DNA of 64,000 bases from G958296245 sp963664035 (GTDB lineage Bacteria > Chloroflexota > Dehalococcoidia > Lucifugimonadales > G958296245). The notes beneath the pieces were generated by a model, which saw only the letters and a list, made by a program, of their open reading frames with translations, was not told where the DNA came from and did not search any database. Below, in pieces: positions 1 through 8,544 of this stretch (positions within the stretch are counted from its first letter, which is position 1; every line of letters starts with the position of its first letter). Location: positions 1,550,001 through 1,614,000 of the forward strand of contig OY760867.2 of assembly GCA_963664035.2 (NCBI GenBank). Direction: 5' to 3'. The position numbers and the translations under genes are program-made.

Positions 1-1653
1 CACCAGGGATACATCGAGCCCCACACCGCCACCGCGTGGTGGGCCGCCGAGGAGAACAAGATCACCCTCTGGTGCAGCTCTCAGGGCCACTTCCAGATAG
101 GCGAGAACACCGCCCAGGTGCTCGGCCTCGCCTCTTCGCAGGTCAAGGTCATCCCGATGGAGATCGGCGGAGGCTTCGGCGGCAAGACGACCATCTACCT
201 CGAACCCGTCGCCGCCCTGCTCTCCAAGAAGAGCGGCCAGCCCGTCAAGCTCACCATGACGCGCGCCGAAGTCCTCGAGGCCAGCGGCCCCACCTCCGGC
301 TCCTACATGAAGGTCAAGATGGGCGCTACCAAGGACGGCAAGCTGACCGCCGGCCTGGCTGCCCTCATGTTCGAGGCCGGCGGCTTTGCCGGCTCCCCCG
401 TGGGCGCCGCCGCGATGTGCATGTTCACCCCCTACGACCTCGATAACCTGCTCATCGACGCCTACGACGTGATCACGAACAAGCCCAAGACGACCGCCTA
501 CCGCGCTCCCGGAGCGCCCATCGGCTCGTTCGCCGTCGAGACCCTCGTCGACGAGATATGCGAGAAGACCGGCATGGACCCGCTGGAGTTCCGCATACGG
601 AACGGCGCCAAGGAGGGTACGCGCCGAGGCAACGGCGTGGTCAACCCCGTGATCGGCTGCATCGAGACCACAGAGGCAGCCCGCGACCACGACCACTACG
701 CCGCGCCCCTCGAAGGCCCCAACCAGGGGCGAGGCGTCGCGTCCGGCTTCTGGGTCAACGGCGCCGGCCCCGCCTGCGCCACCGCCAACGTCAACTACGA
801 CGGCACCGTCAGCCTCACCATCGGCTCGGTGGACATCGGCGGCACCCGCCCCGCCGCAGCCCAGCAGTTCGCCGAGGTCCTCGGCATACCCGCCGAGGAC
901 GTCACCCCCCAGGTCGGCGACACCGAGTCCATCGGCTACACCTCCATGACCGGCGGCAGCGGCGCCGCCTTCAAGACCGGCTGGGCCTGCTACGAGGCAG
1001 GCCAGGACGTCAAGCGCCAGATGCTGGAGCGCGCCGCCCTCCTCTGGGAGACGACCGCCGACCAGGTGGATATAGAGCGCGGCGTCTTCCGCCACGCCTC
1101 GGACCCCGAGCTCGAGATGAGCTTCAAGGAGCTCGCCGGCATGCTGCCGGAGACCGGCGGCCCCGTCGTCGGACGCGCCAACCTCGACCCCGCCGGGGCA
1201 GGCAGCGCATTCGCCACCGCGATAGTCGACGTGGAGGTCGACCCAGAGACCGGCAAGGTCGACATCCTCCGATGCACCATCGCCCAGGACGCAGGCAAGG
1301 CCGTACACCCCAGCTACGTCGAGGGACAGATGCAGGGCGGCGTCGCGCAGGGCATAGGCTGGGCGCTCAACGAGGAGTACTACATGAGCGGCGACGGCAA
1401 GATGCTCAACGCCAGCCTGCTAGACTACCGGATGCCCACGGCCCTCGACCTCCCCATGATCGACACGGTCATCGTCGAGGTAGCCAACCCGCAGCACCCG
1501 TACGGCGTCAGGGGCGTGGCCGAAGTCCCGCTCGTGCCCCCGGTCGCCGCCACCGCCAACGCCATCTACCACGCCACCGGCAAGCGCATGACCAACCTGC
1601 CCATCAACCCTGCCTCCATAGTAGAGGCCGTCAACGGGAGAAACGGCGCCTGA
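1..1653 (+). CDS. Xanthine dehydrogenase-family molybdopterin-binding large subunit (5' partial)
   Basis: The reading frame is open from the first base, so the N-terminus lies outside the window; about 550 residues are visible. It is the catalytic subunit of a molybdenum hydroxylase (xanthine dehydrogenase / aldehyde oxidase / CoxL superfamily), which hydroxylates heterocycles or aldehydes using Mo-cytosine or Mo-pterin cofactor with FAD and 2Fe-2S subunits. The sequence shows HQGYIEPH at the start, the cofactor loop GGGFGGK (about 166-186), and a C-terminal GVRGVAEVPLVPP segment that carries the glutamate equivalent to the catalytic base. The FAD and Fe-S subunits are not in the window; they may lie upstream. 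An XdhC-type maturation protein is encoded far away at 49956. The substrate cannot be read from the sequence. Confidence 0.93.
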   Translation, partial: HQGYIEPHTATAWWAAEENKITLWCSSQGHFQIGENTAQVLGLASSQVKVIPMEIGGGFGGKTTIYLEPVAALLSKKSGQPVKLTMTRAEVLEASGPTSGSYMKVKMGATKDGKLTAGLAALMFEAGGFAGSPVGAAAMCMFTPYDLDNLLIDAYDVITNKPKTTAYRAPGAPIGSFAVETLVDEICEKTGMDPLEFRIRNGAKEGTRRGNGVVNPVIGCIETTEAARDHDHYAAPLEGPNQGRGVASGFWVNGAGPACATANVNYDGTVSLTIGSVDIGGTRPAAAQQFAEVLGIPAEDVTPQVGDTESIGYTSMTGGSGAAFKTGWACYEAGQDVKRQMLERAALLWETTADQVDIERGVFRHASDPELEMSFKELAGMLPETGGPVVGRANLDPAGAGSAFATAIVDVEVDPETGKVDILRCTIAQDAGKAVHPSYVEGQMQGGVAQGIGWALNEEYYMSGDGKMLNASLLDYRMPTALDLPMIDTVIVEVANPQHPYGVRGVAEVPLVPPVAATANAIYHATGKRMTNLPINPASIVEAVNGRNGA

Positions 1654-1748
1654 GACCACCGCTCCGGCATAAGCGGAAGAACGAGGGGGCGGCTCATCAC
1701 ACCGCTCCCTCGTCTTCATGTGGGGACCGCCGGCCTCCCGAGAGCCGC

Positions 1749-2876
1749 ATCGAGCTGGTCTCCGCCGCGCCGCGCTTGGCCGAGGTCGCCGACATCCTGT
1801 CGAAGGCCCCGCTGGTCGCCGTGGACCTCGAGTCCAACGGCTTCTTCAAGTACCACGAGCGCGTCTGCCTCGTACAGCTATCGGCGGGCGAGACCGCCTT
1901 CCTCGCCGACCCCCTCGCGATAGACGACGTGACGCCCATCGGCGCTCTCCTTGCCGACCCCTCCGTGGAGAAGGTCTTCCACGCCTCCGACTACGACATC
2001 CGCAGCCTCGACCGCGACTGGGGCTTCCACGTCGCCAACCTGTTCGACACCGGCGTCGCCGCCGCCTTCGTCGGCTCGCCGCAGCTCGGCCTGCAGGCCG
2101 TTGTGGAGCAGCAGATAGGGTTGGCGCTCGCCAAGCCCCGAAAGCTCCAGCGCTCCGACTGGTCCAGGCGCCCCCTCGAACCGGAGGCGCTGACCTACGC
2201 GGCCGACGACGTCCTGCACCTCCCAAAGGTGCGCGATGCGCTGTCCTCTAAGCTGGAAGATCTGGGAAGGCTCGGATGGGCGAAAGAGGAGTTCGCCCGC
2301 CTGGAAAACGTCAGGTACAACCCCCCCGACCGCGACCTAGCCTTCCTCTCCATGAAGGGCAGCCGCGCCCTTGACGGCAGGGGCCTCGCCATCCTGCAAT
2401 CCCTGTTCCAATTCCGCGAGCGCGAGGCCAGCCGCCTCGACCGCCCGCCCTTCAAGGTGATGCCTGAGTCCGCCCTGCTCCGGCTTGCGTCCGAGCCAAG
2501 GGCGGACCTCTACAAGGTCAAGGGCCTTGGACGGTATGGCCGCCGCCCCGCCAACAGGAAGCTGAGGGCCGCGATAGACGAGGGGCTCGGGTCTCCGAGC
2601 GTAACCCGGCCCAAGAGGCCCCGGACCGCCGACCCCCTCAGCCCGGCGGAGCGCAAACGGGCCGACGCCCGCCTGAAGGTCCTCAAGACGTGGCGCAAGC
2701 AGCAGAGCGAACGGCTGAGCCTGGACCCGGGCCTGCTGTGGCCGGCCGTCAGCCTGGAGCGCCTCGCCCGGCGCCCGGACAGCCTCCGCGCCGAGTTCGA
2801 GAGCTCCGAGGTGCGGCGCTGGCAGGAGCGCGAGCTCGGCGCGTCGCTGGGACGCCTTCTCGCGACGCTGGCTTGA
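1749..2876 (+). CDS. rnd: Ribonuclease D-like 3'-5' exonuclease with HRDC domain
   Basis: This is a DEDDy-family 3'-5' exoribonuclease that trims stable RNA 3' ends. Exo I is seen in VAVDLESNGF (catalytic D and E), Exo II in VFHASDYDIRSL and Exo III in YAADDVLHL (Tyr and Asp). An HRDC nucleic-acid-binding domain follows, around FLSMKGSRALDGRGLAILQSL, and the C-terminus is basic. The length (about 375 residues) fits bacterial RNase D. The start is a problem. No ATG, GTG or TTG lies in frame between the upstream gene's stop and the conserved N-terminal strand. The codon where family members have Met (before ELVSAAPRLAEV) is ATC at 1749, and I used it as the likely start. The alternatives are CTG at 1755 or a one-base indel linking the out-of-frame ATG at 1718. 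The function is well supported; the start is not. Confidence 0.85.
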   Translation: MELVSAAPRLAEVADILSKAPLVAVDLESNGFFKYHERVCLVQLSAGETAFLADPLAIDDVTPIGALLADPSVEKVFHASDYDIRSLDRDWGFHVANLFDTGVAAAFVGSPQLGLQAVVEQQIGLALAKPRKLQRSDWSRRPLEPEALTYAADDVLHLPKVRDALSSKLEDLGRLGWAKEEFARLENVRYNPPDRDLAFLSMKGSRALDGRGLAILQSLFQFREREASRLDRPPFKVMPESALLRLASEPRADLYKVKGLGRYGRRPANRKLRAAIDEGLGSPSVTRPKRPRTADPLSPAERKRADARLKVLKTWRKQQSERLSLDPGLLWPAVSLERLARRPDSLRAEFESSEVRRWQERELGASLGRLLATLA

Positions 2877-2900
2877 CGAGGTGAGCATCGAGGTGACGAC

Positions 2901-4436
2901 TTGAGCGGCCCGGACGGGAACGGCGACTCGCCGGGAACCCTGCGCAGGATAGGCGTGGCGATGGGGCTGTTGGCGGGCCTCCGGGGCCACGACTTCGCCG
3001 CGGCCCTGTCCTTCATGTCGCGGGTCTTCCCGGACGACGGACCGGCGACCCGGCTGGCCAGGTTCACCCGCTGGGCCGTCCACCAGATGCTACGCGCCAT
3101 CCCCGACGCCCTGGCGACCGTCGCGTTCGCGAGCCGGGTCTCCAGGACGTCGATCTGGCTGTCGAGCGACAACCCCGTCGCCAACGTGCCCTGGGCCCAC
3201 AACCCCCGCGCGGAGCTCCCCCGTGAGGCCGACGTCGTGGTGGTCGGCGCCGGCTTCACGGGCGCCGCTTGCGCCTACCACTGGTCGAAGCAGCGCGGCA
3301 CCGGGAGCATGATCGTCCTGGAGATGAACGAGGCGTCCTCTGGAGCCAGCGGACGCAACGAGGGCCTCGTCGTCATGGGCCGCTACTACGCCATGGTGAG
3401 GGGCACGGTGGAGCGGCACCTGGCCCGCGCGCGCCGCGACCTCTCGCCCGAGCAGCGCGCGAACCTGGCCTCGAAGTTCGCAGCCGCCTACTCGAAGAGC
3501 GCCTACAAGAACGCCGACCTCATAGAGCGGACCATACGCGAGGAGGGCTTCGAATGCGACTACGCCCGCGCCGGCTGGATACAGGGCGGCGGCGCCGCCG
3601 CGGCCCTCGCCGAGGACGTGCGCCTCGGACGCGAGGCCGGCTTCGACGACTACACGACCATGCCCCCGGGCGAAGCCGAGGACCTGGGCGGCATCCGGCT
3701 GGACGGCGACGCCGGCTTCTCGCGCCGGACCGCATCCTGGCACCCCGCCCGCTGGGTCTGGTGCCTGCTGAGCGCGGCTATCGCGAAGGACAACGTCAAC
3801 CTCTTCACCCACACCAAGGTCCTCGGCGTCAAGGACATGGGCGAGTACTACGCCGTGCTGACCGACCGCGGCACGGTCAGGGCCCGTCACGTCATCAACG
3901 CCACCGAGTCCTACACCGCCTTGCTACACCCCGAGCTCAGGGGCGTCCTGAAGCCCCTCCAGACCCAGGCCGCATTCGCGGAGGGAGGCCCCGACGCAAT
4001 GAAACCGGAGGTCGGACTGTCCGCCGGCGTGGCCTTCTTCGGACGCGTGGAGAACGGCGTCCTCTTCGGCTCCGACGGCACCCTCATACCCTACGACCAA
4101 GCGGGCCGGAACAGGCCCTCCAGGTTCATCACCAAGTTCCTCGTCGGCGAGGTGCATCGCTACTTCGGCCGGAGCGAGATGACGGTGACGCGGGAGTGGA
4201 GCTGCACCGCAGGCTTCACGGACGACGAGTTCCCCGTGGTAGGCGTGATCGACGGCAAGCGCCAGCACATCATCGCCGGCATGTGCGGCTCCGGCTCCGC
4301 CGTCCACTTCAACGGCGCCCGTCACGTCGTGCAACGGATACTCGGCCTCGACGGCCCCGACGACTACCCCGCCGAGTTCTTCGCCCCATCCCGCGTCATG
4401 GACCCCGACAACCACCCCTGGCCCTCGCCGGACTAG
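2901..4436 (+). CDS. FAD-dependent oxidoreductase (DAO / glycine oxidase-like)
   Basis: A 511-residue flavoprotein of the D-amino-acid oxidase-like superfamily, expected to oxidise an amine or amino acid. The dinucleotide-binding motif VVVVGAGFTGAA is at residues 112-123. The ribose-binding Glu is near 141, and SSGASGRNEG follows. The C-terminal FAD-contact region is seen as WSCTAGFTDDEFPVVG and IIAGMCGSGSAVHFNGA. The roughly 110 residues before the Rossmann motif are unusual for this family and may be a separate helical domain. The TTG start at 2901 is supported by a GAGGTG ribosome-binding site a few bases upstream. The gene lies 24 bp downstream of the RNase D gene. The substrate is unknown. 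Confidence 0.85.
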   Translation: MSGPDGNGDSPGTLRRIGVAMGLLAGLRGHDFAAALSFMSRVFPDDGPATRLARFTRWAVHQMLRAIPDALATVAFASRVSRTSIWLSSDNPVANVPWAHNPRAELPREADVVVVGAGFTGAACAYHWSKQRGTGSMIVLEMNEASSGASGRNEGLVVMGRYYAMVRGTVERHLARARRDLSPEQRANLASKFAAAYSKSAYKNADLIERTIREEGFECDYARAGWIQGGGAAAALAEDVRLGREAGFDDYTTMPPGEAEDLGGIRLDGDAGFSRRTASWHPARWVWCLLSAAIAKDNVNLFTHTKVLGVKDMGEYYAVLTDRGTVRARHVINATESYTALLHPELRGVLKPLQTQAAFAEGGPDAMKPEVGLSAGVAFFGRVENGVLFGSDGTLIPYDQAGRNRPSRFITKFLVGEVHRYFGRSEMTVTREWSCTAGFTDDEFPVVGVIDGKRQHIIAGMCGSGSAVHFNGARHVVQRILGLDGPDDYPAEFFAPSRVMDPDNHPWPSPD

Positions 4437-4451
4437 GCCCTGCGGCGACGA

Positions 4452-4573
4452 CCCAAATACCCCACCTCCAAGTTCAGCGCCATATCTATCGGCCATCACC
4501 CCGTAGGGGCTGGTTTCAAACCAGCCCTCCCCTTTGCCGTAGAGCGTCACCGCCTTTAGGTGATGGATTTGGG
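4452..4573. repeat. Family A interspersed palindromic repeat, complete copy (MITE-like)
   Basis: This 122-bp unit begins CCCAAATACCCCACCT and ends AGGTGATGGATTTGGG, so its ends are imperfect inverted repeats matching at 13 of 16 positions. In the middle, a hairpin has arms GGGCTGGTTT and AAACCAGCCC around a single C. Related copies are at 17242-17340 (opposite orientation, one end lost), 53894-53980 and 55245-55325. It encodes nothing and lies just after the FAD oxidoreductase gene. Inverted ends with conserved length suggest a miniature non-autonomous element. A role as an mRNA 3' stabiliser is also possible. Confidence 0.75.
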
Positions 4574-4651
4574 GCGACCGGCGGCTTTGCGGACGCTCTC
4601 TCATTAGCGTATGGTAGATGCGGGCGCTACTCATCTACCCGGAGATACGCG

Positions 4652-4909
4652 ATGAGCTTGAACATCAAGAATGCCGAGACCTGCCGTTTGGCGGAGGAGT
4701 TGTCGGAGCTAACCGCCGAGAACAAGACCGAGGCCATAACGATAGCGCTGCGAGAACGGCTGGAACGCGAGCGGCGACGACGTGAAGACGGGACGCTGGC
4801 AGCCGACCTGCACGCCATAGGCCAGCGTTGCGCCGCCCTCATGGGACCGGGCCCGTCCGCAGTTGAGATCGGTGAGTTCCTCTACGACGAGCAGGGGTTG
4901 CCCAAGTGA
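4652..4909 (+). CDS. vapB: VapB-type antitoxin (Rv0623 / PSK transcription-factor family)
   Basis: An 85-residue antitoxin. The N-terminus MSLNIKNAETCRLAEELSEL is the DNA-binding region of the Rv0623-like VapB family, followed by a basic helix (ALRERLERERRRRE) and a toxin-binding tail ending YDEQGLPK. The ATG at 4652 has GGAG six to nine bases upstream. The stop codon overlaps the GTG start of the vapC remnant (GTGA), which is the normal vapBC arrangement. Since the toxin is broken, the antitoxin is now an orphan here. It may still repress its own promoter or counter a VapC encoded elsewhere. Confidence 0.85.
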   Translation: MSLNIKNAETCRLAEELSELTAENKTEAITIALRERLERERRRREDGTLAADLHAIGQRCAALMGPGPSAVEIGEFLYDEQGLPK

Positions 4910-5089
4910 TCATAGACTCCTCGGCGGTTTGCGCCATCCTGTAGGGCTTGGCGACGATTCGGCAAGGGGAACCACCCCGCGGGACTGAATCTGGGCGACT
5001 GCATTGCCTACGCGCTCGCGGAAACCATGCGGGAACCGCTCCTCTGCAAGGGCGGTGATTTTTCCAACACGGACATCGAGACGGTATGA
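4906..5089 (+). pseudogene. vapC: vapC toxin remnant with internal deletion and frameshift
   Basis: From the GTG at 4906 the frame reads MIIDSSAVCAIL, the classic first strand of a VapC PIN domain, and then hits TAG at 4942. From about 4982, in another frame, the typical VapC C-terminus is readable: GLNLGDCIAYALAETMREPL followed by CKGGDFSNTDIETV and a stop at 5087-5089. About 80 central residues, including the second acidic residue, are missing. The PIN endoribonuclease is therefore inactive. Both ends of the gene are well conserved, so the deletion looks recent. Confidence 0.88.
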
Positions 5090-5131
5090 GTAACATTCAC
5101 GCGAGAGAGCAGTAACACCCGGAGGTCCCCA

Positions 5132-6241
5132 ATGACTAAATACCGCGCAGGCGTGATAGGGCTCGGATGGATGGGAATGATGTACGACCTGGCGCACCGC
5201 CCCGGTCCCGCCGCGGACCAGCCTAGGTACGACCTGGAGTCGACGGACAGGCCCACGCCGGAGTTGGACGTGCACCGCACCTTCCACGTCCACGACCACC
5301 CCGGGCAGGAGTCCCTGGTCAACAGCTACGCCGAAGCCTTCGCGGACCGCCCGGACGTCGATCTGGTCGCCGCGGCGGAGCGAGACGAAAAGCGCCTCGC
5401 CGTCTTCGCGGAGCGCTACGGCGCAACCGGCCTGTACACCGACGCCGCCGAGATGCTGCGCGAGGCCAAGCTCGACCTCGTGGCCGTCGCCACCAACATC
5501 GCGGGCCGCGCGAAGCTCACCGCCCTCGCGGTGGAGCACGGCGTAAAGGGCATAGTCACCGAAAAGCCCATGGTCAACACCCTGGAAGAGGCCGACCTGA
5601 TGGTGAACACCTGCGCCGCCGCCGGCGTGCCCCTCATGTGCGGAGCCATAACCACCAGCCACCCATCCTTCGGCGCCGCCAAGAAGCTCGTCGGAGACGG
5701 CGCAATCGGCGGCCTGCTGTCGATAGAGGCCACCTCGGGGTCGCAGCACCAGAACTGGAGCTATTTCATGGACAGCCCCGTAGCCTGGGTTGTTGGGACC
5801 GGGGACTCGCCGCGACGCGAGACGGGCAGCGACGAGTTCACCGGCCAGGGGTTCGCCGTGGGCCGGGACGGGCTGGTCGTCCACTTCCGCAAGGGCGCTC
5901 CCATGGTGCGGCTGACGGGCGCGGCGGGAGAGATAACGCACACCCAGCTCCAGCCCTGGCGCCTCTGGCAGGACGTAGACGTAAACGGCAGGCCCGCCCG
6001 CGTCGAGATGCCGTGGCCGGGCCCGCAGATCGTCTCCGCCCAGGGAGCTGTATACGGCATCAACGACGTGATCGACTGCATCGAGGGCAGGCTGGACGAG
6101 CCCAAGAACTCCGGGCGGCGCGTCGCCGCGGCCCTGGAGGTGGAGATAGCGCTCAAGCTGTCCTCGGCCCGCGGCGGCGCAAGGGTCGACCTGCCGCTGG
6201 ACGACCGTTCCCTGCGCCTGAACTACGACTGGTTCCGGTAG
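5132..6241 (+). CDS. Gfo/Idh/MocA family NAD(P)-dependent oxidoreductase
   Basis: A 369-residue dehydrogenase, probably acting on a sugar, inositol or similar polyol. The N-terminal Rossmann motif is GVIGLGWMG at residues 7-15. The EKP signature of the family is seen as IVTEKPMVNT, with the Lys expected to serve in catalysis. The C-terminal alpha/beta domain is complete. An unusual segment after residue 20 (DLAHRPGPAADQPRYDLEST) extends the Rossmann domain compared with simpler members. The ATG at 5132 has a GGAGG ribosome-binding site. The gene stands between the broken vapC and the AlkZ-like gene. The substrate cannot be assigned. Confidence 0.88.
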   Translation: MTKYRAGVIGLGWMGMMYDLAHRPGPAADQPRYDLESTDRPTPELDVHRTFHVHDHPGQESLVNSYAEAFADRPDVDLVAAAERDEKRLAVFAERYGATGLYTDAAEMLREAKLDLVAVATNIAGRAKLTALAVEHGVKGIVTEKPMVNTLEEADLMVNTCAAAGVPLMCGAITTSHPSFGAAKKLVGDGAIGGLLSIEATSGSQHQNWSYFMDSPVAWVVGTGDSPRRETGSDEFTGQGFAVGRDGLVVHFRKGAPMVRLTGAAGEITHTQLQPWRLWQDVDVNGRPARVEMPWPGPQIVSAQGAVYGINDVIDCIEGRLDEPKNSGRRVAAALEVEIALKLSSARGGARVDLPLDDRSLRLNYDWFR

Positions 6242-6263
6242 CGCCGTCGATGGAAGGGCCGCG

Positions 6264-7403
6264 TTGCCTGTCTCCCTGACGCCGCTCCAGGCCCGTCGCC
6301 TCCGCCTGAGGGCGCAGCATCTCCACGCCAGGTCGACGTCCGGCGTGGAGCAGACTGTCCGCGGCCTGTGCGGCGTGCAGGCCCAGGACGCCCAGGCGGC
6401 CGCCCTGGCGTTGCGGGTACGCGCCGAGGTCGCCGCCGGCGACGTCGAGCGGGCGCGCGTGGAGCGCCGCTCCGTCGTGCGCACGTGGGCCATGCGCGGC
6501 ACGATACATCTCATGGCGGCGGATGACGCCCAACGGCTGCTGCCCCTCGTCGGCCCGCCTGCCATCCGCGCAACCCGGCGCCGGTACGCCGAACTGGGGT
6601 TGGACGAGGAGGTATGCGCCAGGGGCGTTGCGGCGGTACGCAGCGCTCTGGAGGAGCACGGCGCGATGACCCGCAAAGGCGTTTCGGACCACCTGGCTCA
6701 AGAGGGGCTGCCGGCCGACGGGCAGGCCCCATACCACCTGTTGCGGAGGGCCGCCTTGGAGGGCGCGATATGCTTCGGTCCCGATGTCGACGGCGAGCCG
6801 TCCTACACCCTCATGGAGACGCCGGCCCCCGCCCCCGGGGACGGGGCCGACGGCCTGCTCGGGGAGTTGGCCGCCCGGTACCTGCGCGCCTATGGCCCGG
6901 CTGACGAGGCCGACTTCGCCGCGTGGTCCGGGCTTGCGATGAAGCAGGCGCGCTCCGCGTTCGACGCGGCAGCCGACGACCTGGACGAGGTCGACGTATC
7001 CGGCTCGCGGGCGTGGATGCCGAAGGGCCGGATCGGCTGGCTGGAAGACCAGCCCCCCGGCTCCCCGGTCGTGCGCCTGCTGCCGGCCTTCGACCCGTAC
7101 CTGCTGGGCTACCGGAGCCGCGACCTCGGCGTGGGCGATGAGCTCGCCCGGCGCATCCATCCCGGCGGCGGCGTGATACGCCCAACCCTGCTGGTCGATG
7201 GCCGCGCCGCCGGGACCTGGACGATGCGGCGCGCAAGGGGCGTCGCATCCATGGTCGTCAACCCATTCGAACGCCTGCCGCCACAGGCAGCGGAGGGCGT
7301 CGAGGAGGAGGCCGAGCACATAGGCCGCTTCCTGGGCATGGAAGCGGCCCTGAGAATCGAAAGCGGCGCCCCGAGTCCGGCCCGAAACGGAGGCCGCCGG
7401 TGA
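6264..7403 (+). CDS. AlkZ/YcaQ-like winged-helix DNA glycosylase family protein
   Basis: A 379-residue member of the HTH_42 (winged-helix DNA-binding) family, which includes AlkZ, a glycosylase that unhooks DNA crosslinks and removes bulky alkyl-purines. The catalytic QxQ motif is present as GVQAQDAQ (Gln39 and Gln41). Other recognisable blocks are RTWAMRGTIHLM and the C-terminal LLPAFDPYLLGYRSR and RPTLLVDGRAAGTW. The start is TTG at 6264; a nearby ATG at 6250 is out of frame. The stop overlaps the next start by 4 bp, so this gene probably heads a three-gene unit with the two small ORFs that follow. Confidence 0.82.
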   Translation: MPVSLTPLQARRLRLRAQHLHARSTSGVEQTVRGLCGVQAQDAQAAALALRVRAEVAAGDVERARVERRSVVRTWAMRGTIHLMAADDAQRLLPLVGPPAIRATRRRYAELGLDEEVCARGVAAVRSALEEHGAMTRKGVSDHLAQEGLPADGQAPYHLLRRAALEGAICFGPDVDGEPSYTLMETPAPAPGDGADGLLGELAARYLRAYGPADEADFAAWSGLAMKQARSAFDAAADDLDEVDVSGSRAWMPKGRIGWLEDQPPGSPVVRLLPAFDPYLLGYRSRDLGVGDELARRIHPGGGVIRPTLLVDGRAAGTWTMRRARGVASMVVNPFERLPPQAAEGVEEEAEHIGRFLGMEAALRIESGAPSPARNGGRR

Positions 7404-7756
7404 GGTTGCTCCCTCGCATACCGAGAGGCCACCTCGGCCAGATGATCGCCGCCTTCTCCGGGTACTTCCTGGGCTCGGCCATCACCAGCATCGTCGCCGG
7501 CTCCGAGTGGCTGCCCGTGGCCATCAGGGTGGCGGCCTCCATCCTGCTCTTCGCGCTGTCGCAGTACCTGCGCGTCGAGCGCCTTTGGCCCAGCGTGGTA
7601 AGCGGGTTCGGCTTCGCCCTGGTCGTCGCCGGTGTGTTGGGCCTGTTCCGCGACCTGCGGGTCGCGGTGGCGGCGGTCGAGATCGCGGTGGGGGCGGCGC
7701 TGTTCTTCGGGTCCATGGCGGTGCTGGCCTTCCGCGGCGAGGAGGAGTCGAAGTGA
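7400..7756 (+). CDS. Small integral membrane protein, unknown function
   Basis: A 118-residue protein with about four hydrophobic segments (around MIAAFSGYFLGSAI, VAIRVAASILLFALS, VVSGFGFALVVAGVLG and AAVEIAVGAALFFGS), a basic N-terminus and an acidic tail. I do not recognise the family. It starts at GTG 7400 inside the stop of the AlkZ-like gene and ends inside the start of the following DUF3052-like gene. Translational coupling of the three is therefore likely. Confidence 0.7.
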   Translation: MRLLPRIPRGHLGQMIAAFSGYFLGSAITSIVAGSEWLPVAIRVAASILLFALSQYLRVERLWPSVVSGFGFALVVAGVLGLFRDLRVAVAAVEIAVGAALFFGSMAVLAFRGEEESK

Positions 7757-8544
7757 GACGGCTCTGCCTCGTGCATTGGGACATCGCGGAGGCCGAGCAG
7801 AAGGTCCCGGCCCTGAGGACGCTCGGCTACGAGGTGGAGTGCGCGGCCCCGGAGGGATACCCCGGCCTGAGGCCGCTGCGGGACGCTCCCCCGGACGTGG
7901 TGGTCATAGACCTGTCTCGGCGCCCCGCCTACGGCAGGGACATAGCCCAGGCGCTGCGCCGGTACAAGGACACCCGCAACGTGCCGCTGGTGCTGCTGGG
8001 AGGCCAGCCCGAAAAGGTGGCCCCCATCCGCGAGCGCCTGCCGGACGCCGTCTACGCCGACTGGGGAGGGGCGGCCGGCGCGTTGCGAGACGCACTCAGC
8101 CGCGCGCAGGACGCGCCCGTGGTCCCCCCGTCGCCGATGGACGGGTACTCCGGGACGCCGCTGCCAGGGAAGCTCGGCCTCAAGCCCGCGTCCACGGTCG
8201 CGCTGCTGGGCGCGCCGGACGGGTTCGAGCAGACCCTCGGCGACCTGCCGGACGGGCTCTCGCTGTCCCGCGGCGATAGCGGCCCCCGCGACGTGGCGCT
8301 GTGGTTCGTGCGGTCGCGGGCCGAGCTGGAGGGGGAGGTGGGGCGCATGAGCGCGCGCCTGGGAGGCGGCCGTCTTTGGATCATCTGGCCCAAGAAGGCG
8401 TCGGGGATGCGCGCCGACGTTACCCAACAGCTTGTGCGGGAGGCCGGGCTCGCCGCCGGCCTGGTCGATTACAAGGTCTGCTCGGTCGACGCCACCTGGT
8501 CGGGGCTGCTCTTCGCCCGGCGCAAGGGGCAGGGCGGGCGTTAG
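7753..8544 (+). CDS. Receiver-like / DUF3052 two-domain protein
   Basis: A 263-residue protein. The first 110 residues resemble a response-regulator or flavodoxin-like fold (RLCLVHWD, DVVVIDLSRRP, VPLVLLGG), but I see no clear phospho-acceptor context. The second half carries the DUF3052 signature MDGYSGTPLPGKLGLKP followed by VALLGAPDGFEQTL and LWFVRSRAELE. DUF3052 proteins are usually about 150 residues and stand alone, so the N-terminal addition is notable. The GTG start at 7753 overlaps the preceding stop by 4 bp. The stop codon overlaps that of the convergent gene at 8541. Function unknown. Confidence 0.72.
   Translation: MRRLCLVHWDIAEAEQKVPALRTLGYEVECAAPEGYPGLRPLRDAPPDVVVIDLSRRPAYGRDIAQALRRYKDTRNVPLVLLGGQPEKVAPIRERLPDAVYADWGGAAGALRDALSRAQDAPVVPPSPMDGYSGTPLPGKLGLKPASTVALLGAPDGFEQTLGDLPDGLSLSRGDSGPRDVALWFVRSRAELEGEVGRMSARLGGGRLWIIWPKKASGMRADVTQQLVREAGLAAGLVDYKVCSVDATWSGLLFARRKGQGGR

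Noticed and set aside
558..1740. Long Arg-rich frame upstream of the RNase D domain
   Set aside because: It is the out-of-frame shadow of the Mo-hydroxylase gene; only the part after about 1749 has protein-family motifs.
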